From the NCBI RefSeq assembly GCF_016316925.1, contig NZ_JAEEGB010000021.1, positions 1-32,583 on the forward strand: DNA of 32,583 nucleotides, in the 5' to 3' direction. This document shows positions 32,222 through 32,583 of the stretch, piece by piece (position 1 is the first letter of the stretch; the number at the start of each line of letters is the position of its first letter). Made by a program: the position numbers and the translations under genes. A model generated the notes under the pieces. It saw only the letters and a program-made list of their open reading frames with translations. It had not been told where the DNA came from and made no database searches. This DNA is from Clostridium aciditolerans. Its GTDB lineage: Bacteria; Bacillota; Clostridia; Clostridiales; Clostridiaceae.

Positions 32222-32435
32222 TTAGTAAATAGAATTAAGATATATAAAGAAAACTATGTCTAGCGTATCCATATAATAAAAAATGAGATATTTGAAGGAA
32301 AATAAAGTATAACTCACTTAATTTAAAATAATAATACATAGCTTAAATATTTAATGGCGTTAAAGATGATAGAATAACATTCGTCGCTTGGATAAGCGGC
32401 AAGTAAATGAACAAAAGTTAACAAGAAAAATGTTG
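32222..32435. other. Gene-free spacer before the rRNA promoters
   Basis: A/T-rich sequence with no supported gene. It contains a small hairpin CGCTT-GGAT-AAGCG near 32384-32399. Confidence 0.45.
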
Positions 32436-32465
32436 TTGACATTAAGAAATTGTTCATGATATCAT
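32436..32465 (+). promoter_or_regulatory. rRNA operon promoter P1 (candidate)
   Basis: TTGACA (32436-32441) and TATCAT (32460-32465) have an 18-bp spacer. This is the first of two tandem promoters before an rRNA-type leader. Confidence 0.65.
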
Positions 32466-32512
32466 GTAAAAGCTGTTAAGAACGACAGAAAATAAAAATC
32501 TTTTGAATGTTC

Positions 32513-32541
32513 TTGACAAGATAAAATAAACATGATAAGCT
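32513..32541 (+). promoter_or_regulatory. rRNA operon promoter P2 (candidate)
   Basis: TTGACA (32513-32518) and TAAGCT (32536-32541) have a 17-bp spacer, with a TG dinucleotide just ahead of the -10 box. The transcript would start near 32548. Confidence 0.7.
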
Positions 32542-32548
32542 ACGTAAG

Positions 32549-32583
32549 CGGTCGATAGAGACCGACATGATCCTTGAAAATTA
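32549..32583 (+). other. Start of a 16S rRNA leader, cut by the window end
   Basis: A CGGTC-GATAGA-GACCG hairpin (32549-32564) is followed by TGATCCTTGAAAATTA. The CTTTGAAAA/CTTGAAAATT string is characteristic of the leader just before 16S rRNA in Firmicutes. The rRNA gene itself is outside the window. Confidence 0.65.

Noticed and set aside
32380-32440. Third copy of the structured element (GTAAATGAACA is shared)
   Set aside because: Only about 10 bases match; the closing stem and the GGAGTTTAC arm are missing.

Overview
The window looks like chromosomal DNA of a low-GC, strictly fermentative Clostridium (sensu stricto, amino-acid fermenting). The grounds are the strong A/T bias, AGGAGG-type ribosome binding sites, a complete Stickland-type ornithine oxidation cluster, sigma-54 enhancer-binding regulators, a secondary alcohol dehydrogenase very like the well-known C. 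beijerinckii enzyme, and clostridial 5S rRNA and tRNA sequences. I cannot fix the species.

Layout, left to right. Positions 1-370 are the tail of a stable-RNA operon: a structured element, tRNA-Gly(TCC), tRNA-Pro(TGG) and a terminator. Then come an intact RocB-like M20 metallohydrolase (462-2093), a HAD phosphatase on the minus strand, and a fructose operon (fruR-fruK-fruA, 3096-6738). Two minus-strand membrane-protein genes follow. The first is a YhgE/Pip-type protein behind a promoter carrying a TetR-type palindrome. The second is a TerC-family protein behind a yybP-ykoY (manganese) riboswitch. Positions 10620-11440 hold a promoter, four tRNAs (Gly, Arg, Gln, Gly), a second copy of the structured element, a 5S rRNA and a terminator.

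The main block is 11617-21405. A PAS/AAA+/Fis sigma-54 activator is followed by two palindromic candidate enhancer sites, a terminator and a near-consensus -24/-12 promoter, and then ortA-ortB-oraS-oraE, a MutL/GlmL-like ASKHA protein, orr and ord. Together these encode racemisation of L-ornithine to D-ornithine (Orr), the B12/PLP 4,5-aminomutase (OraS/OraE), oxidative deamination of 2,4-diaminopentanoate (Ord) and CoA-dependent cleavage to acetyl-CoA and D-alanine (OrtA/OrtB). Downstream are a second RocB-like gene broken by an in-frame TGA, two tandem APC-family amino-acid permeases and an alanine racemase. The racemase could return the D-alanine product to L-alanine.

The right end has a second sigma-54 activator (GAF/PAS/AAA+/Fis) directly upstream of an NADP-dependent secondary alcohol dehydrogenase with its own -24/-12 promoter. 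An N-terminally truncated NfnB/GltA-type flavoprotein remnant follows. The last 150 bases look like tandem promoters and the leader of an rRNA operon that continues beyond the window. The region therefore appears to lie between stable-RNA operons. I saw no CRISPR array, complete insertion sequence, integrase or phage gene.
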